Below, one piece after another: positions 1 through 8,267 of a stretch of 64,000 bases of DNA. This DNA is from Novosphingobium sp. MD-1 (GTDB lineage Bacteria > Pseudomonadota > Alphaproteobacteria > Sphingomonadales > Sphingomonadaceae), in contig NZ_BBXA01000002.1 of the NCBI RefSeq assembly GCF_001014975.1, forward strand, positions 1-64,000. Direction: 5' to 3'. Made by a program: the position numbers and the translations under genes. The notes beneath the pieces are model-generated. The model ran no database searches, was not told the origin of the DNA, and was given only the letters and a program-made list of their open reading frames with translations. The stretch's first letter is position 1. Every line of letters starts with the position of its first letter.

Positions 1-572
1 ACCCCCGCCACGGCGGGAACCGCCGTCACATGGAACGCGCGGAACAGCCTCGGATCGATGCCGATGTTGCCATAGTCGTCCTGGTTGTCGACGACCTTGA
101 GGATGCCTTGCTGAAAGGCTTTCATCGAGTTCCCCGGAAACCCGTTGAAGACGACCGAACCGCCGGCGCGGGCAGTGTCGCGGATCAGCGCTTTCAGCGA
201 CTGCGGCGGCATCGCCAACGATGCGAACACAATCAGCTGCGGGGCACGGCCATGGTCGGCGCCGGTGTCGGCAGCCGTCTTCACCAGCGCATCGAAATCG
301 ACGAGACCTGCAGGGCCACCGCCGAGGCGGGGCAGACTCTGCGTCATGGCGCGCTGGCCGGCTTCAGCCGTGGCCCTTGCATCCTCGCGCAACGCCTCGC
401 TGCGGCGCAAGACTTCACTGGCCAGCGCCTGCGCGTCGTCCTCCCCGGCCTTGCCTCGCGCCAGCACCGCCTGGATGTCGAGGCCCTCGACGTTCTGCGC
501 GACGGCATAGCCGGTGCCGGCAAGCGCGATGAGGCCCAGCGGCAAGAGCGCCATGCGCTTGATGGTTGTCAT
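1..572 (-). CDS. trbC: F-type conjugal pilus assembly protein TrbC (3' end cut by window)
   Basis: About 190 N-terminal residues are visible; the stop lies beyond base 1. The start ATG (572-570) is followed by a hydrophobic signal-like segment ending near AVAQ, so the product is probably periplasmic. A later stretch reads FNGFPGNS, then GIDPRLFRAFHVTAVPAV, which is the conserved core of F-type TrbC, a periplasmic factor needed for pilus assembly alongside TraW. It lies 8 bases downstream of traU and is the last visible gene of the tra operon. Family and position agree well; only the C-terminus is unseen. Confidence 0.85.
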   Translation of the reverse strand, partial: MTTIKRMALLPLGLIALAGTGYAVAQNVEGLDIQAVLARGKAGEDDAQALASEVLRRSEALREDARATAEAGQRAMTQSLPRLGGGPAGLVDFDALVKTAADTGADHGRAPQLIVFASLAMPPQSLKALIRDTARAGGSVVFNGFPGNSMKAFQQGILKVVDNQDDYGNIGIDPRLFRAFHVTAVPAVAG

Positions 573-580
573 GCTCTTCC

Positions 581-1669
581 TCACAGGACGCAGCAGTTTC
601 GTTTGCGCCACACGAGGTAGCCCATGTCCTCACCCGTCGCGGGGATCGCATTGCCCGAGCCGGGCTTCATGTCGGAGGAGCCGATCGGCGGGCAGGCGTA
701 ACGGCCCTTGACCATCGGCGAGGGAATCGTCGCCTGGAACCGGTACTGCTGCTTGCGCATGATCGGCATGACGTACTTGCCGCACAGGCCCTTCGAGCCC
801 ATCGTCCCCCAAGCGACGCCTTCGCGGTGCAGCTTGTAGGCAAAGCGCGAGAGGGCAAGCCGGCTCGACTGCACCTCGCCCACATGCTCGGCGATATTGC
901 CGTCCATCGGGTACATCGAGCCAAGGCAGCCCGCGCACCAGAACAGCGGATCGAGCGGGAGCTTCAGCGTCGCCGCGCCACAGTCGGCGGCACAGGCCAC
1001 CTGCGCGATCGGGTTGGCGAAGACGGCGACCTCGGGATTGATCAGCGCGGTCAGGGTATCGTCCTGCCAGAGCGGATCGATCTCGGTGACATAGGCAATG
1101 TCGAACGAGGACTGCTCCATGCAGGCGACGTCCGTCAGGATCTCCATCCAGTAGAGGAGCGGATAGACATACCAGTGGACGTTCCACTTGGCGCCGCCGT
1201 TGCGGCCATCGCGCGAGGACGCGGCGCGCCCGTACCCGATGTCGAAACCCGGGGCGATGCGCGTGCCGCCAAGACTCGAGAAGCACCAGGGCTTGACCGT
1301 CACGTCAGCGAGGCGGACCGGCTCCCAGAAGCCGAACGCAAAACCGATGCGCGGGAGCGGCGAGCCGCAGGCGCAGACCGGAAGCGAGGGATTGTCGGTA
1401 TCGGGCCGGTCCCCCGGAAAGATCTTCAGCGCGCCGATCGACAGCGGGAAGAGGCACGACCAGCACACGTCGGTGATCGGATTGACGAAACGGCCGGTGC
1501 ATTTGGCGGGCGCGCTGGCGCTGGTCACGGCATCGGCCGCGCGGGGCTTGCCAGGCAGGCTGACCAGCAACGCGAGACCGAGCAGCGCCACGGTGACGAT
1601 CCTGCCGACCGCCCCAAACCGCACAGGGAGCCGAACCGAGAGCGGCATGGATATTCGGACCGGCATCAT
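581..1669 (-). CDS. traU: Conjugal transfer protein TraU
   Basis: A periplasmic F-type mating-pair protein of 362 residues (F TraU is about 330). The frame is open further upstream, but the ATG pair at 1669/1666 sits 2 bases after the traW stop with an AGGAAG ribosome site, so it is taken as the start. A cationic, hydrophobic N-terminus is a probable signal peptide. The mature part is cysteine-rich, as expected for TraU, with short motifs such as CWSCLFP, CACGSP, CGAATLKLPLDP and WCAGCLGSMYP. Such disulphide-rich proteins fit the DsbC-like isomerase encoded in the same operon. Confidence 0.92.
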   Translation of the reverse strand: MMPVRISMPLSVRLPVRFGAVGRIVTVALLGLALLVSLPGKPRAADAVTSASAPAKCTGRFVNPITDVCWSCLFPLSIGALKIFPGDRPDTDNPSLPVCACGSPLPRIGFAFGFWEPVRLADVTVKPWCFSSLGGTRIAPGFDIGYGRAASSRDGRNGGAKWNVHWYVYPLLYWMEILTDVACMEQSSFDIAYVTEIDPLWQDDTLTALINPEVAVFANPIAQVACAADCGAATLKLPLDPLFWCAGCLGSMYPMDGNIAEHVGEVQSSRLALSRFAYKLHREGVAWGTMGSKGLCGKYVMPIMRKQQYRFQATIPSPMVKGRYACPPIGSSDMKPGSGNAIPATGEDMGYLVWRKRNCCVL

Positions 1670-1671
1670 GA

Positions 1672-2313
1672 TCACTTCCTGCCGACGCTGACGGGGATTT
1701 CTGAAACGCGCATGACCTTGCCGGCGGGCTCGACGACCGCGGGAACCGCGCGGATGCCAAAGCGCGTGGTCAGGTATCCGCCCTGATCGAAGTAGAACCG
1801 GCGCTGGAAGCGCGTCATCGCCTCGAGCGGCGCGCCCTTGACCATGACGATCTTCGCGGTGACATCGGTATAGCGGCGCATTGCCCAGTCGAACTGGTCG
1901 CGATCGTCCGCGTCGATGAAGACGAGACTCTGGCGCACGGTCACGAAGTCGAGCGGATTGACGCGCTGGCCCGCGCGCGCGATCGCGTTGCCCTTCGTAT
2001 CGAAGATGTCGTGATCGATGGTGATCGCCGGATCGTAAGTCCAGCTGCGCGGCCACGTGGCAAGAGCAATGCCAGCCACCGGATCGGGCCTGCGAATGCG
2101 CGCCTCGCTCCGACGGGCGAACTCCTGGTTCATCCGCTCGAGCGCGCCCGTCGTCTGCAGGTGCGTGAGCTTGTTGCGGATCACGGCGAGAAGATCCGGC
2201 TCAACGACCGCGAAGACCGCGCCGTGCTGGCCATAGTCCCTTGCCGATGTGGGAACGGCGACCGATCCTGCGCCCACGCACGCTACGAGAGCGGCAAGGC
2301 CCCTCCCCCGCAT
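1672..2313 (-). CDS. traW: Conjugal transfer protein TraW
   Basis: A 213-residue protein starting at ATG 2313, which shares one base with the traF stop (TGATG). The N-terminus has a signal-like segment ending near PTSARDYG. The body carries the TraW pattern: an early RDYG, WTYDP near the middle, then IFDTKGN, GQRVNPLD and a C-terminal FDQGGYLTTRFGIRAVPA. TraW works with TrbC and TraU in pilus assembly in the periplasm. The gene order traF-traW-traU-trbC resembles other F-type operons. Family assignment is by motif and context. Confidence 0.88.
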   Translation of the reverse strand: MRGRGLAALVACVGAGSVAVPTSARDYGQHGAVFAVVEPDLLAVIRNKLTHLQTTGALERMNQEFARRSEARIRRPDPVAGIALATWPRSWTYDPAITIDHDIFDTKGNAIARAGQRVNPLDFVTVRQSLVFIDADDRDQFDWAMRRYTDVTAKIVMVKGAPLEAMTRFQRRFYFDQGGYLTTRFGIRAVPAVVEPAGKVMRVSEIPVSVGRK

Positions 2314-2894
2314 CACAGCAGGACTCCCCTGGCAACGCCGACGATCTGGCGGCGGCACACGAAGCCGATCGCGGCATAGCGGCTGTCGAAGCCGTCCTTG
2401 TGAGCGCTGCCCATGTAGTAGCAGCCCTCGGGGATACGTCCGACAGGACCCGGCGCCAGCACTTCGCCGGCGGCCGAAAGCGGCTTCATATGACCGATCA
2501 CCGACCTCGTGCCCTGGCGCGGGTCGTTTCCGGATGGGGCACGGATCAGCACCACGTCGTCACCGCGGTGTTCGATCACGTCTCCTGGCATGCCAAGCGC
2601 GATCTTGCCGAATGGCGATGGCCGCTTGCCGAAGTGCGCCTCAACGAGTGCGTTCCGGGGCGGCAGGAAGAAGGCAACCTGCCCCCGTGCCGGCAAGGCG
2701 CCGCGCTCGACGAAGTAGGCCCAGTTGGGCAGCGAGGGTGAGCGGTTGATGAGGAACAGGTGCGCGCGCGCGAAGTCGTCGACGCCGCGCCACAGCACGA
2801 GCGCGGCAACAAGGCCGGCGCCGGCGATCCACCGCTTCCGCGAGGAACTGGCCCGGGAATGAGGAGGGGACGAATTACTGGCCAGCAACGCCAT
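2313..2894 (-). CDS. traF: TraF-type signal peptidase (S26 family)
   Basis: A 193-residue inner-membrane peptidase of the conjugative S26 type (named after RP4 TraF; not the thioredoxin-like TraF of F). One membrane segment follows the basic N-terminus. The nucleophile region is NRSPSLPNWAYF and a general-base region includes GKIALGMPGDVIEHRG; later GCYYMGSAHKDGFDSRY matches the S26 box with the conserved DSR. It probably processes pilin or another exported tra product. The start overlaps the trbI 3' end by 20 bases, and the stop overlaps the traW start. Confidence 0.85.
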   Translation of the reverse strand: MALLASNSSPPHSRASSSRKRWIAGAGLVAALVLWRGVDDFARAHLFLINRSPSLPNWAYFVERGALPARGQVAFFLPPRNALVEAHFGKRPSPFGKIALGMPGDVIEHRGDDVVLIRAPSGNDPRQGTRSVIGHMKPLSAAGEVLAPGPVGRIPEGCYYMGSAHKDGFDSRYAAIGFVCRRQIVGVARGVLL

Positions 2895-3495
2895 TGCCCG
2901 ATCCCGTGATCATTGCACCCGACGAAGGGATCTGGGACGGCATCACGCCACCCTGCCCGACCGTTCCTGGGACACCGGCATTGCCGGTGCCTGGCTGCGC
3001 GGCCCCGCCCGCCGGCGGCGAGGCCACGCGCGGCGCGGGATTGGCGAGCATCACCTTGCCCACCGCCTTGCGCACCTCGGCCGTGATGTTGGGCGTGGAG
3101 GAGGACACCACGGCCTCGCCGACAAGGATGGTCTCGCCCGTAGCGGCCCGGTGCCTGAGCACCGCCTGCAGCGCCGCCATGTACTGGCGCGTGTCGGCCT
3201 CGGTCTGCTCGGGGCTGTTGCCCGCCCGGGCCTCGGCCATCACGAAGTCGTTGGCCATCGCCGCCAGATTGACCGAGACGATCCGCCTGTCCTTGAGCGC
3301 ATGCACATCGCGCGTGATCCAGGCGCCCCACAGCAGGGCGCCGGCGACGGCCGCACCGCCGAGGATCTGGCCCCAGCTGAAACCGGCAAAGCCACGCCGG
3401 CGCTTGGCCGGTGCGATGTCCGGAACAGGGGTATCCGTCCCGGCCTGGGTGCTTGAAGGGTCGCGGTCCGGCAACGATGGTGCGGTAGTGGCCAT
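2875..3495 (-). CDS. trbI: F-type conjugal transfer protein TrbI
   Basis: A 206-residue protein. The frame is open upstream, but ATG 3495 (MATTAPSLP) is preceded by a purine-rich site and is chosen as the start. A proline-rich cytoplasmic N-terminus is followed by one transmembrane segment (QILGGAAVAGALLWGAWI), then a periplasmic part with VVSVN-like and NDFVMAEARAGNSPE motifs. This architecture, size and position just before the TraF peptidase match F-type TrbI. The C-terminal third is low-complexity Gly/Pro/Ala. The assignment rests on architecture and order more than on invariant residues. Confidence 0.72.
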   Translation of the reverse strand: MATTAPSLPDRDPSSTQAGTDTPVPDIAPAKRRRGFAGFSWGQILGGAAVAGALLWGAWITRDVHALKDRRIVSVNLAAMANDFVMAEARAGNSPEQTEADTRQYMAALQAVLRHRAATGETILVGEAVVSSSTPNITAEVRKAVGKVMLANPAPRVASPPAGGAAQPGTGNAGVPGTVGQGGVMPSQIPSSGAMITGSGNGVAGQ

Positions 3496-3508
3496 GGAGA
3501 AGCTACTT

Positions 3509-3877
3509 TCAGGAAGGCGTGGAAGGGGAGATCGCCGACGCTGCGGCGTGTCGAAGCGCCGACAGGCGCGACAGGCACAGCACGGCAAAGACGAGATCGA
3601 ACGCGACGAAGACCACCATCGCGAACTCGGCGCGGGCGGCGTGCGGCGCGGAGAGGTAATGCTCCGAAAGGTTCAGGCCCTCGCGGAAGAAGCCCTCGAA
3701 GCTCGCGTTCGCCATCAGGATGAACAGGCCGATCAGAAGGCCGAGCGCGGCGAGCGCGTTGATAAAGGCCCATGCGCCAAGCGCGATCGTCCAGTAGAAG
3801 AACGACGAGCGCCGAGATTGGCGCGGGGAGCGCGTTGCCTCCATCTCAGGCCCGGGCGCAGATGCCGGAGCCCTCAT
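3509..3877 (-). CDS. Small membrane protein of the tra operon
   Basis: A 122-residue protein whose start ATG overlaps the traC stop as ATGA (3874-3877), supporting translational coupling. Two long hydrophobic stretches are visible, one around residues 27-55 (FFYWTIALGAWAF onward) and another near 88-108 (AMVVFVAFDLVFAVLCLS). The N- and C-termini are hydrophilic. I do not recognise a family. Its place between the TraC ATPase and TrbI suggests an inner-membrane accessory of the transfer apparatus, which is inferred from context only. Confidence 0.8.
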   Translation of the reverse strand: MRAPASAPGPEMEATRSPRQSRRSSFFYWTIALGAWAFINALAALGLLIGLFILMANASFEGFFREGLNLSEHYLSAPHAARAEFAMVVFVAFDLVFAVLCLSRLSALRHAAASAISPSTPS

Positions 3878-6450
3878 TCCGCCGCCTCCAGTCCCTCGAT
3901 GCCCTCAAGCGGCGTCCACTTGCCCGGATCATCGGGATAGGCGATGCGCTCGATCGCCTGCGCCATCGGGAAGCCGCGATCGACTAGCCGCTCGACCGCG
4001 GCGAAGACCTGCGAGCTCGAGGAGAACACCGTCGCGGAATAGGGGTCGAGCACGAGCCGGCCCAGGGCGAGCGTTTCCGGGCCACGGATCATGAGATCGG
4101 AATATTCGGTGCCATTGCGCTTGAGCGAGCGCATCAGCGCCTCGCTGCCATCGCTCAGGTCGAAGCGACCGTGTTTGGTGAAGTCCGAGATGGTGTCGGG
4201 CTTCTGCTGGAGCACGATCGACCAGTCGCTGTTCTCCAGCGCCGCCACCGAGCCATCGGACTTGTAGTAGTCGTTGAGCGATTGCGTCGCGGTGATCAGC
4301 GATCCGCCGTACTTGCGGCAGGTGCGGGCATAGGCCTCGATGAAGTCGGCCATCGAGCCGCCCTTGAGCATGGCCCACGCCTCGTCGAGCAGCAGCGCCT
4401 TGCGCGTCGCGCGGTCCTCGCGCATCGCCTGGCTCGACAGGAACATGATCGCGCTCAGCACCACCGAGCGCAGTTCCTCGCGCGAGGCGAGGTCGGACAG
4501 CTCGAACACGGTCAGCGCTGCCCCGATCCGCAGCGAAGCGCGGCCCGTGAAGAACTTGCCGTAAGTGCCCGCTCTTGAGAACGGGCGCATGCCAATCGCC
4601 AGCGCCTGGCCCGCCGGATGCCCCGAGGCCTCGAGCGCCCGGATCACCCCGTCGATCGAACCGTTGTCGCGTTCGGCTTCCCACTCGGCATTGACCGCGC
4701 CATCGACCAGGCCCGCCTCGGTATCGTCGAGCCGGCTCGAGGGGCGCGCCATCTGGCCGACGATCGCCTTCAGCATGGAAATGGAGTCGAGCTTGTAGTC
4801 GTCGTTGCTGTCCGCTTCGGCCGCATCGATCATCGAGAACGGGTTGAGGCGCAACCCGCCGTTCATGGTGAACTCGACGAACTCCCCGCCCTGCAGCTTG
4901 CACGAGTGCTCGAAGCTGCGGCCATCGTCGATCACGATGACTTTCGCGCCGGCGCCGACCAGCGCCGCGGTGATCTCCTGCAGCGCCACGGACTTGCCCG
5001 ACCCGGATTTGCCGAAGACCGCAACATTGTGGTTGCCCGCGGCGTTCTCGAACGGCGACCAGAAGAAGGGCTGGCCGCGCCGGCCCAGCAGCAGCATGTG
5101 CGGAACCGCCGAGCCGGTGTACTCGCCCTGCATCGGCGCGATGTTGGCGACAGTGGTCGTCAGCATCGTGCGCATGCGCTTCAACCGTTCGAAGTCGCGG
5201 GCGAGGCCGTTGGCCATGGTCATCGGCATGACCGCGAGCAGTCCCGGCATCTGCATGTAGCGCTCGTCCTGCAGCTCCCACCCCGCCGACTTGTAGATCG
5301 CCTTGAGGTTGCGCTCGTGGGCATCGCCCATCCCGTAGGTCGAGAAGCTGGTGACGCCGTAATAGACCCGCACGAGCTTCTGGCCCTGGCGCAGCTGCTC
5401 CTGGACATATTCCCACTCGCGGCTCTGGTCCTTGAGCTGCGGCATCCAGCGGGCCGAGCGGGAATCGGCAAGGCTGGTGGTGCGCATGAACTTGAAGCTC
5501 GCCCGTGCGGTTGCGGCCTGCTCGTCGGGATATTCGAGCGCCAGCACGGTCGCGACCGGGCACGGCATGCGCAGCTTGTCGATGAACGGATCGCCGATCA
5601 GCCGCGCGGTATCCCACGCCGTCCAGCGGGGCGGCAGGTTGCGCACCGCATAGGATCGAATGTCAAAGTGATCGGGGCGCACTTCGCCGATATCGGGCGT
5701 GCCGTCGGTGAGGTTGCCCATCGCCCGGAACCGCTCGGTCCTCAGCACGATCCGCGTCGGCTCGACCCGGATCTCCATATCGCGGCGCACGGCCTGGTCG
5801 GCGATGGGATCGAACGGGTTGTAGTCGGTGACGTCCTCGACGCCCGAGGTCGTGGGCGAGGTGAAGTCGTCGATCAGCGCCATCAGGCCGACCGGATCGA
5901 TGACCATGCTGTGCACATCGATCGAGCGCAGCATCGCGATCATCGAATCGCGCAAGGCCACGAGTTCCACGTCCGTGGTCTTCGATCCTTCGGGAACGCC
6001 GAGAGACACGATCACGCGATGCGAGCGCAAGTGGAAGGGGGCGTCGCGCGACAGGCTCGCCCAGACACCGGCCTTGATATGATCGCAGCGGTGCTGCGCC
6101 ATGCGTTCGTAGATGCCGCCCGCATCGCTGCGCGGCATGTACCACATGCCGATCTTGCCCGAGACGCGCGGGCTCTGCCACTGCACGATCTGGACGCAGG
6201 TGCGCTCCGGGATACCTTCGGACAGGAACTGGGCGATGATCTCGCTGGTGCGGTCGTCCGCGCCGACCAGCGGCGAGATCTCGAGGATGAAGCCGCGCGA
6301 GGCGTTGTTGTAGTAGAGCTGGGTCTTCGGATCGAAGCTGCGGTAGGGCAGCCAGTGCGCCAGCATGGGGATCGCGGCTTCGGGCGGCGCGGCATCGACC
6401 TTGCGGGGGCCGCCGAAGAGATCCGCGACAAGACCGTCGAAGAAGGCCAT
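3874..6450 (-). CDS. traC: Type IV secretion ATPase TraC (VirB4 family)
   Basis: An 858-residue VirB4-class ATPase, close to F TraC in size. The longer open frame is rejected because ATG 6450 shares a base with the traV stop (TGATG). Walker A is GKSGSGKS near residue 480 and Walker B is ALLLDEAWAML near 688, followed by a TATQSLNDYY stretch typical of this family. The N-terminal half, with WLPYRSFDP and YYNNASRGF, is the TraC N-domain. It drives pilus assembly at the inner membrane. Confidence 0.96.
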   Translation of the reverse strand: MAFFDGLVADLFGGPRKVDAAPPEAAIPMLAHWLPYRSFDPKTQLYYNNASRGFILEISPLVGADDRTSEIIAQFLSEGIPERTCVQIVQWQSPRVSGKIGMWYMPRSDAGGIYERMAQHRCDHIKAGVWASLSRDAPFHLRSHRVIVSLGVPEGSKTTDVELVALRDSMIAMLRSIDVHSMVIDPVGLMALIDDFTSPTTSGVEDVTDYNPFDPIADQAVRRDMEIRVEPTRIVLRTERFRAMGNLTDGTPDIGEVRPDHFDIRSYAVRNLPPRWTAWDTARLIGDPFIDKLRMPCPVATVLALEYPDEQAATARASFKFMRTTSLADSRSARWMPQLKDQSREWEYVQEQLRQGQKLVRVYYGVTSFSTYGMGDAHERNLKAIYKSAGWELQDERYMQMPGLLAVMPMTMANGLARDFERLKRMRTMLTTTVANIAPMQGEYTGSAVPHMLLLGRRGQPFFWSPFENAAGNHNVAVFGKSGSGKSVALQEITAALVGAGAKVIVIDDGRSFEHSCKLQGGEFVEFTMNGGLRLNPFSMIDAAEADSNDDYKLDSISMLKAIVGQMARPSSRLDDTEAGLVDGAVNAEWEAERDNGSIDGVIRALEASGHPAGQALAIGMRPFSRAGTYGKFFTGRASLRIGAALTVFELSDLASREELRSVVLSAIMFLSSQAMREDRATRKALLLDEAWAMLKGGSMADFIEAYARTCRKYGGSLITATQSLNDYYKSDGSVAALENSDWSIVLQQKPDTISDFTKHGRFDLSDGSEALMRSLKRNGTEYSDLMIRGPETLALGRLVLDPYSATVFSSSSQVFAAVERLVDRGFPMAQAIERIAYPDDPGKWTPLEGIEGLEAAE

Positions 6451-7091
6451 CAGTGTTCTCCCGCGATCGTGGTCGTGGCGGCCGGGAAGGACGGGGCACG
6501 GACGGGTGCGGCGGCGGCCGACGTGGACGCCGAGGGCGCCGGAGTAGCTGGCGCCGTGGCGCCCGCTCCCGCCGTCGACTTGCCCAGCGTCTGCTCGACC
6601 TGTTGGCGGATGGATGCTGACGGAGACACCGTTGCCGCGCTCTCGCCATTGATAGTGAGGGCCTGGTCGAACGCGGCAAGGCCGGGGGCACCGGCGGCAA
6701 GTTCCGCATAGGACAGGCGAGCCGGTGCCGCTGTGCTCTGTTGCACCGGCGCTGGCGCGCCCTTCCCCGCCATGGCGTCGGGCTCGACATAGACGACCGA
6801 TTGCCCGCGCCAGCGCCCGAAGCGGTCCGCGCGTGCCGGCAGCACGACCTTCAGCGCGTGCGCCGAATGCGCCGTCGAACTGGTCGGGGACGCATCCGGC
6901 GATCCGGCCGGCGCGGAGCCATCGCCGCCCATGACCGTCAGCGCCTGGTCGTCGATCTTCGAGGTGGGTGCGCACATGCCGTCGGGGGCACGGCACACGA
7001 AGTTCCCCTTGACGTTGCCACCAAGGCTGACGCAGCCGGCAAGGATTGCGCAGGATACGGCTGCGCTGCTGATAGCGGCCATACGCTTCAT
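6450..7091 (-). CDS. traV: Outer-membrane lipoprotein TraV
   Basis: A 213-residue lipoprotein. The start ATG 7091 overlaps the upstream stop (ATGA), so the extra upstream residues are discarded. The N-terminus is a lipoprotein signal with lipobox LAGC (Cys near residue 20), followed by a second Cys pair region (NFVCRAPDGMCAP), the TraV signature. The rest is Ala/Pro/Ser rich. TraV anchors the TraK-TraB channel in the outer membrane, and both partners are encoded upstream in this operon. Confidence 0.88.
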   Translation of the reverse strand: MKRMAAISSAAVSCAILAGCVSLGGNVKGNFVCRAPDGMCAPTSKIDDQALTVMGGDGSAPAGSPDASPTSSTAHSAHALKVVLPARADRFGRWRGQSVVYVEPDAMAGKGAPAPVQQSTAAPARLSYAELAAGAPGLAAFDQALTINGESAATVSPSASIRQQVEQTLGKSTAGAGATAPATPAPSASTSAAAAPVRAPSFPAATTTIAGEH

Positions 7092-7351
7092 GGCAGGATG
7101 CTCCGGCTGATCGTTACGGGTGCAGGCCGCGGGTTGCGGTTCGATCGCAACGCCATTCCCCCGGAAAGAAACAGGCCCATCAGGCCTGCCCATGCGGACA
7201 AGGCCTTGAGTGCGACGAACATCGGCCGCCATCCGACGGGATCGGAGTGCCCGAGCGCCGTCACCGCCTGGCTGCTGATCGCGAAGAGCACCGCCAGACC
7301 CGCCAGTTCAACACCGATCAACAGCGCGATCGTGACCCGATGCCGGTTCAT
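7088..7351 (-). CDS. Small inner-membrane protein between dsbC-like gene and traV
   Basis: An 87-residue protein whose start overlaps the dsbC-like stop (ATGA at 7348-7351) and whose stop overlaps the traV start (ATGA at 7088-7091), so it is tightly embedded in the operon. It has two hydrophobic segments, approximately residues 7-29 and 43-66, separated by a short loop with GWRPM. I do not recognise a family. The double coupling argues that it is real and translated with the tra genes; the role is unknown. Confidence 0.78.
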   Translation of the reverse strand: MNRHRVTIALLIGVELAGLAVLFAISSQAVTALGHSDPVGWRPMFVALKALSAWAGLMGLFLSGGMALRSNRNPRPAPVTISRSILP

Positions 7352-8253
7352 CGCCGCGCCGCCTTCAGCCAGGGCTCGAGAATGTCGCGCGAGCGGTAGC
7401 CCTCGAGCATCTCGCCATCGGAGCGCACGATCACCGGCGTGCCGGAGAAGGCGTTGACGCGCGCGAACTGCTCGTTGGCGTCAAGCCCGCTGGTGTCGCA
7501 CGTGGCTGCCGGCAGCGCCTCACCGGCATAGGCCGCGCGGACCGCACGCCCCTTGTCGCGCGCGCAGAGCACGCGGTTGGCTATGTCGCGGCTGCCAAGC
7601 GTCGAGATCGGCCGCTCGATCACGCGCACGTTCATCGTCTCGAGCTGGTTCACCAGCGCGCGGCAATACCCACAATGAAAATCGGTGAAGATCGTGACCG
7701 GGGTCCCGTCCGGCTTGCCCCAGACCACCGCGCCCGCCGGACCCAGCTTCGAAAGGTCCACCCGGCGCGCGGTTGCCGCCTGCCCGGCGCCTGCCCCTGG
7801 GCCTGCCACCGCGCCAGCAGGAACGCCGCCATGCGCGGCCATGGCCGCAGCGGGCGATTCCGCGCCCTCCTCCTCGCGTGATCCCGCATGGGCCGCTCCG
7901 CCCAGGAGCAGGCCGGGATTGATCTCGAGCAGCTTGGCGGCGGTGAGGTCCTGGCGCGTCTGCATGTCATAGACGCGGCCGATGAACAGGTAGCGCGCGC
8001 CGTGGTCGACGTAGAACAGGCTCTTGCCGGCCACGACCTCGCAGAGCCCGCCAACCTTGTCGCAGTCCATCGTGCCGACCTCGGTCTTTGGCAGGCGGGT
8101 CTTCAGGAGGTCGGTGACGTGGCGGGCATCGATGTGGCGATCGGCGGCATAGACGCCTGCCGAAACGCTGAGCGCGCCCAGGGCACCGAGAAGTCCGGCG
8201 CCCAGTGTCCCGCTCTTGAGTGTTCCGCTCTTGAGCTTGCTGGGGATTTTCAT
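7348..8253 (-). CDS. DsbC-like thiol:disulphide isomerase of the transfer operon
   Basis: A 301-residue exported protein with a hydrophobic signal region (about residues 15-37, ending VYAADRH). Residues about 40-110 resemble the DsbC dimerisation domain. An Ala/Gly-rich linker follows, then a thioredoxin-fold domain with active site FHCGYCRAL near residue 193 and a cis-Pro region FSGTPVIV. It should form or shuffle disulphides in periplasmic transfer proteins; TraU, TraV and TraK in this operon carry suitable cysteines. It starts 14 bases after traB. Confidence 0.88.
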   Translation of the reverse strand: MKIPSKLKSGTLKSGTLGAGLLGALGALSVSAGVYAADRHIDARHVTDLLKTRLPKTEVGTMDCDKVGGLCEVVAGKSLFYVDHGARYLFIGRVYDMQTRQDLTAAKLLEINPGLLLGGAAHAGSREEEGAESPAAAMAAHGGVPAGAVAGPGAGAGQAATARRVDLSKLGPAGAVVWGKPDGTPVTIFTDFHCGYCRALVNQLETMNVRVIERPISTLGSRDIANRVLCARDKGRAVRAAYAGEALPAATCDTSGLDANEQFARVNAFSGTPVIVRSDGEMLEGYRSRDILEPWLKAARR

Positions 8254-8267
8254 GGCTGAGGTAACCT

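Noticed and set aside
30..620. 196-codon plus-strand frame opposite trbC
   Set aside because: It is antisense to a gene with clear TrbC motifs; its Arg/Ala/Gly-rich translation is a GC-rich shadow.
2313..2894. F-type TraF (thioredoxin-like) assignment
   Set aside because: The protein has S26 signal-peptidase motifs, not a thioredoxin fold; the name follows RP4 usage.
4618..6711. 697-codon plus-strand frame opposite traC and traV
   Set aside because: Long only because of high GC; the minus strand carries Walker motifs and coupled starts.
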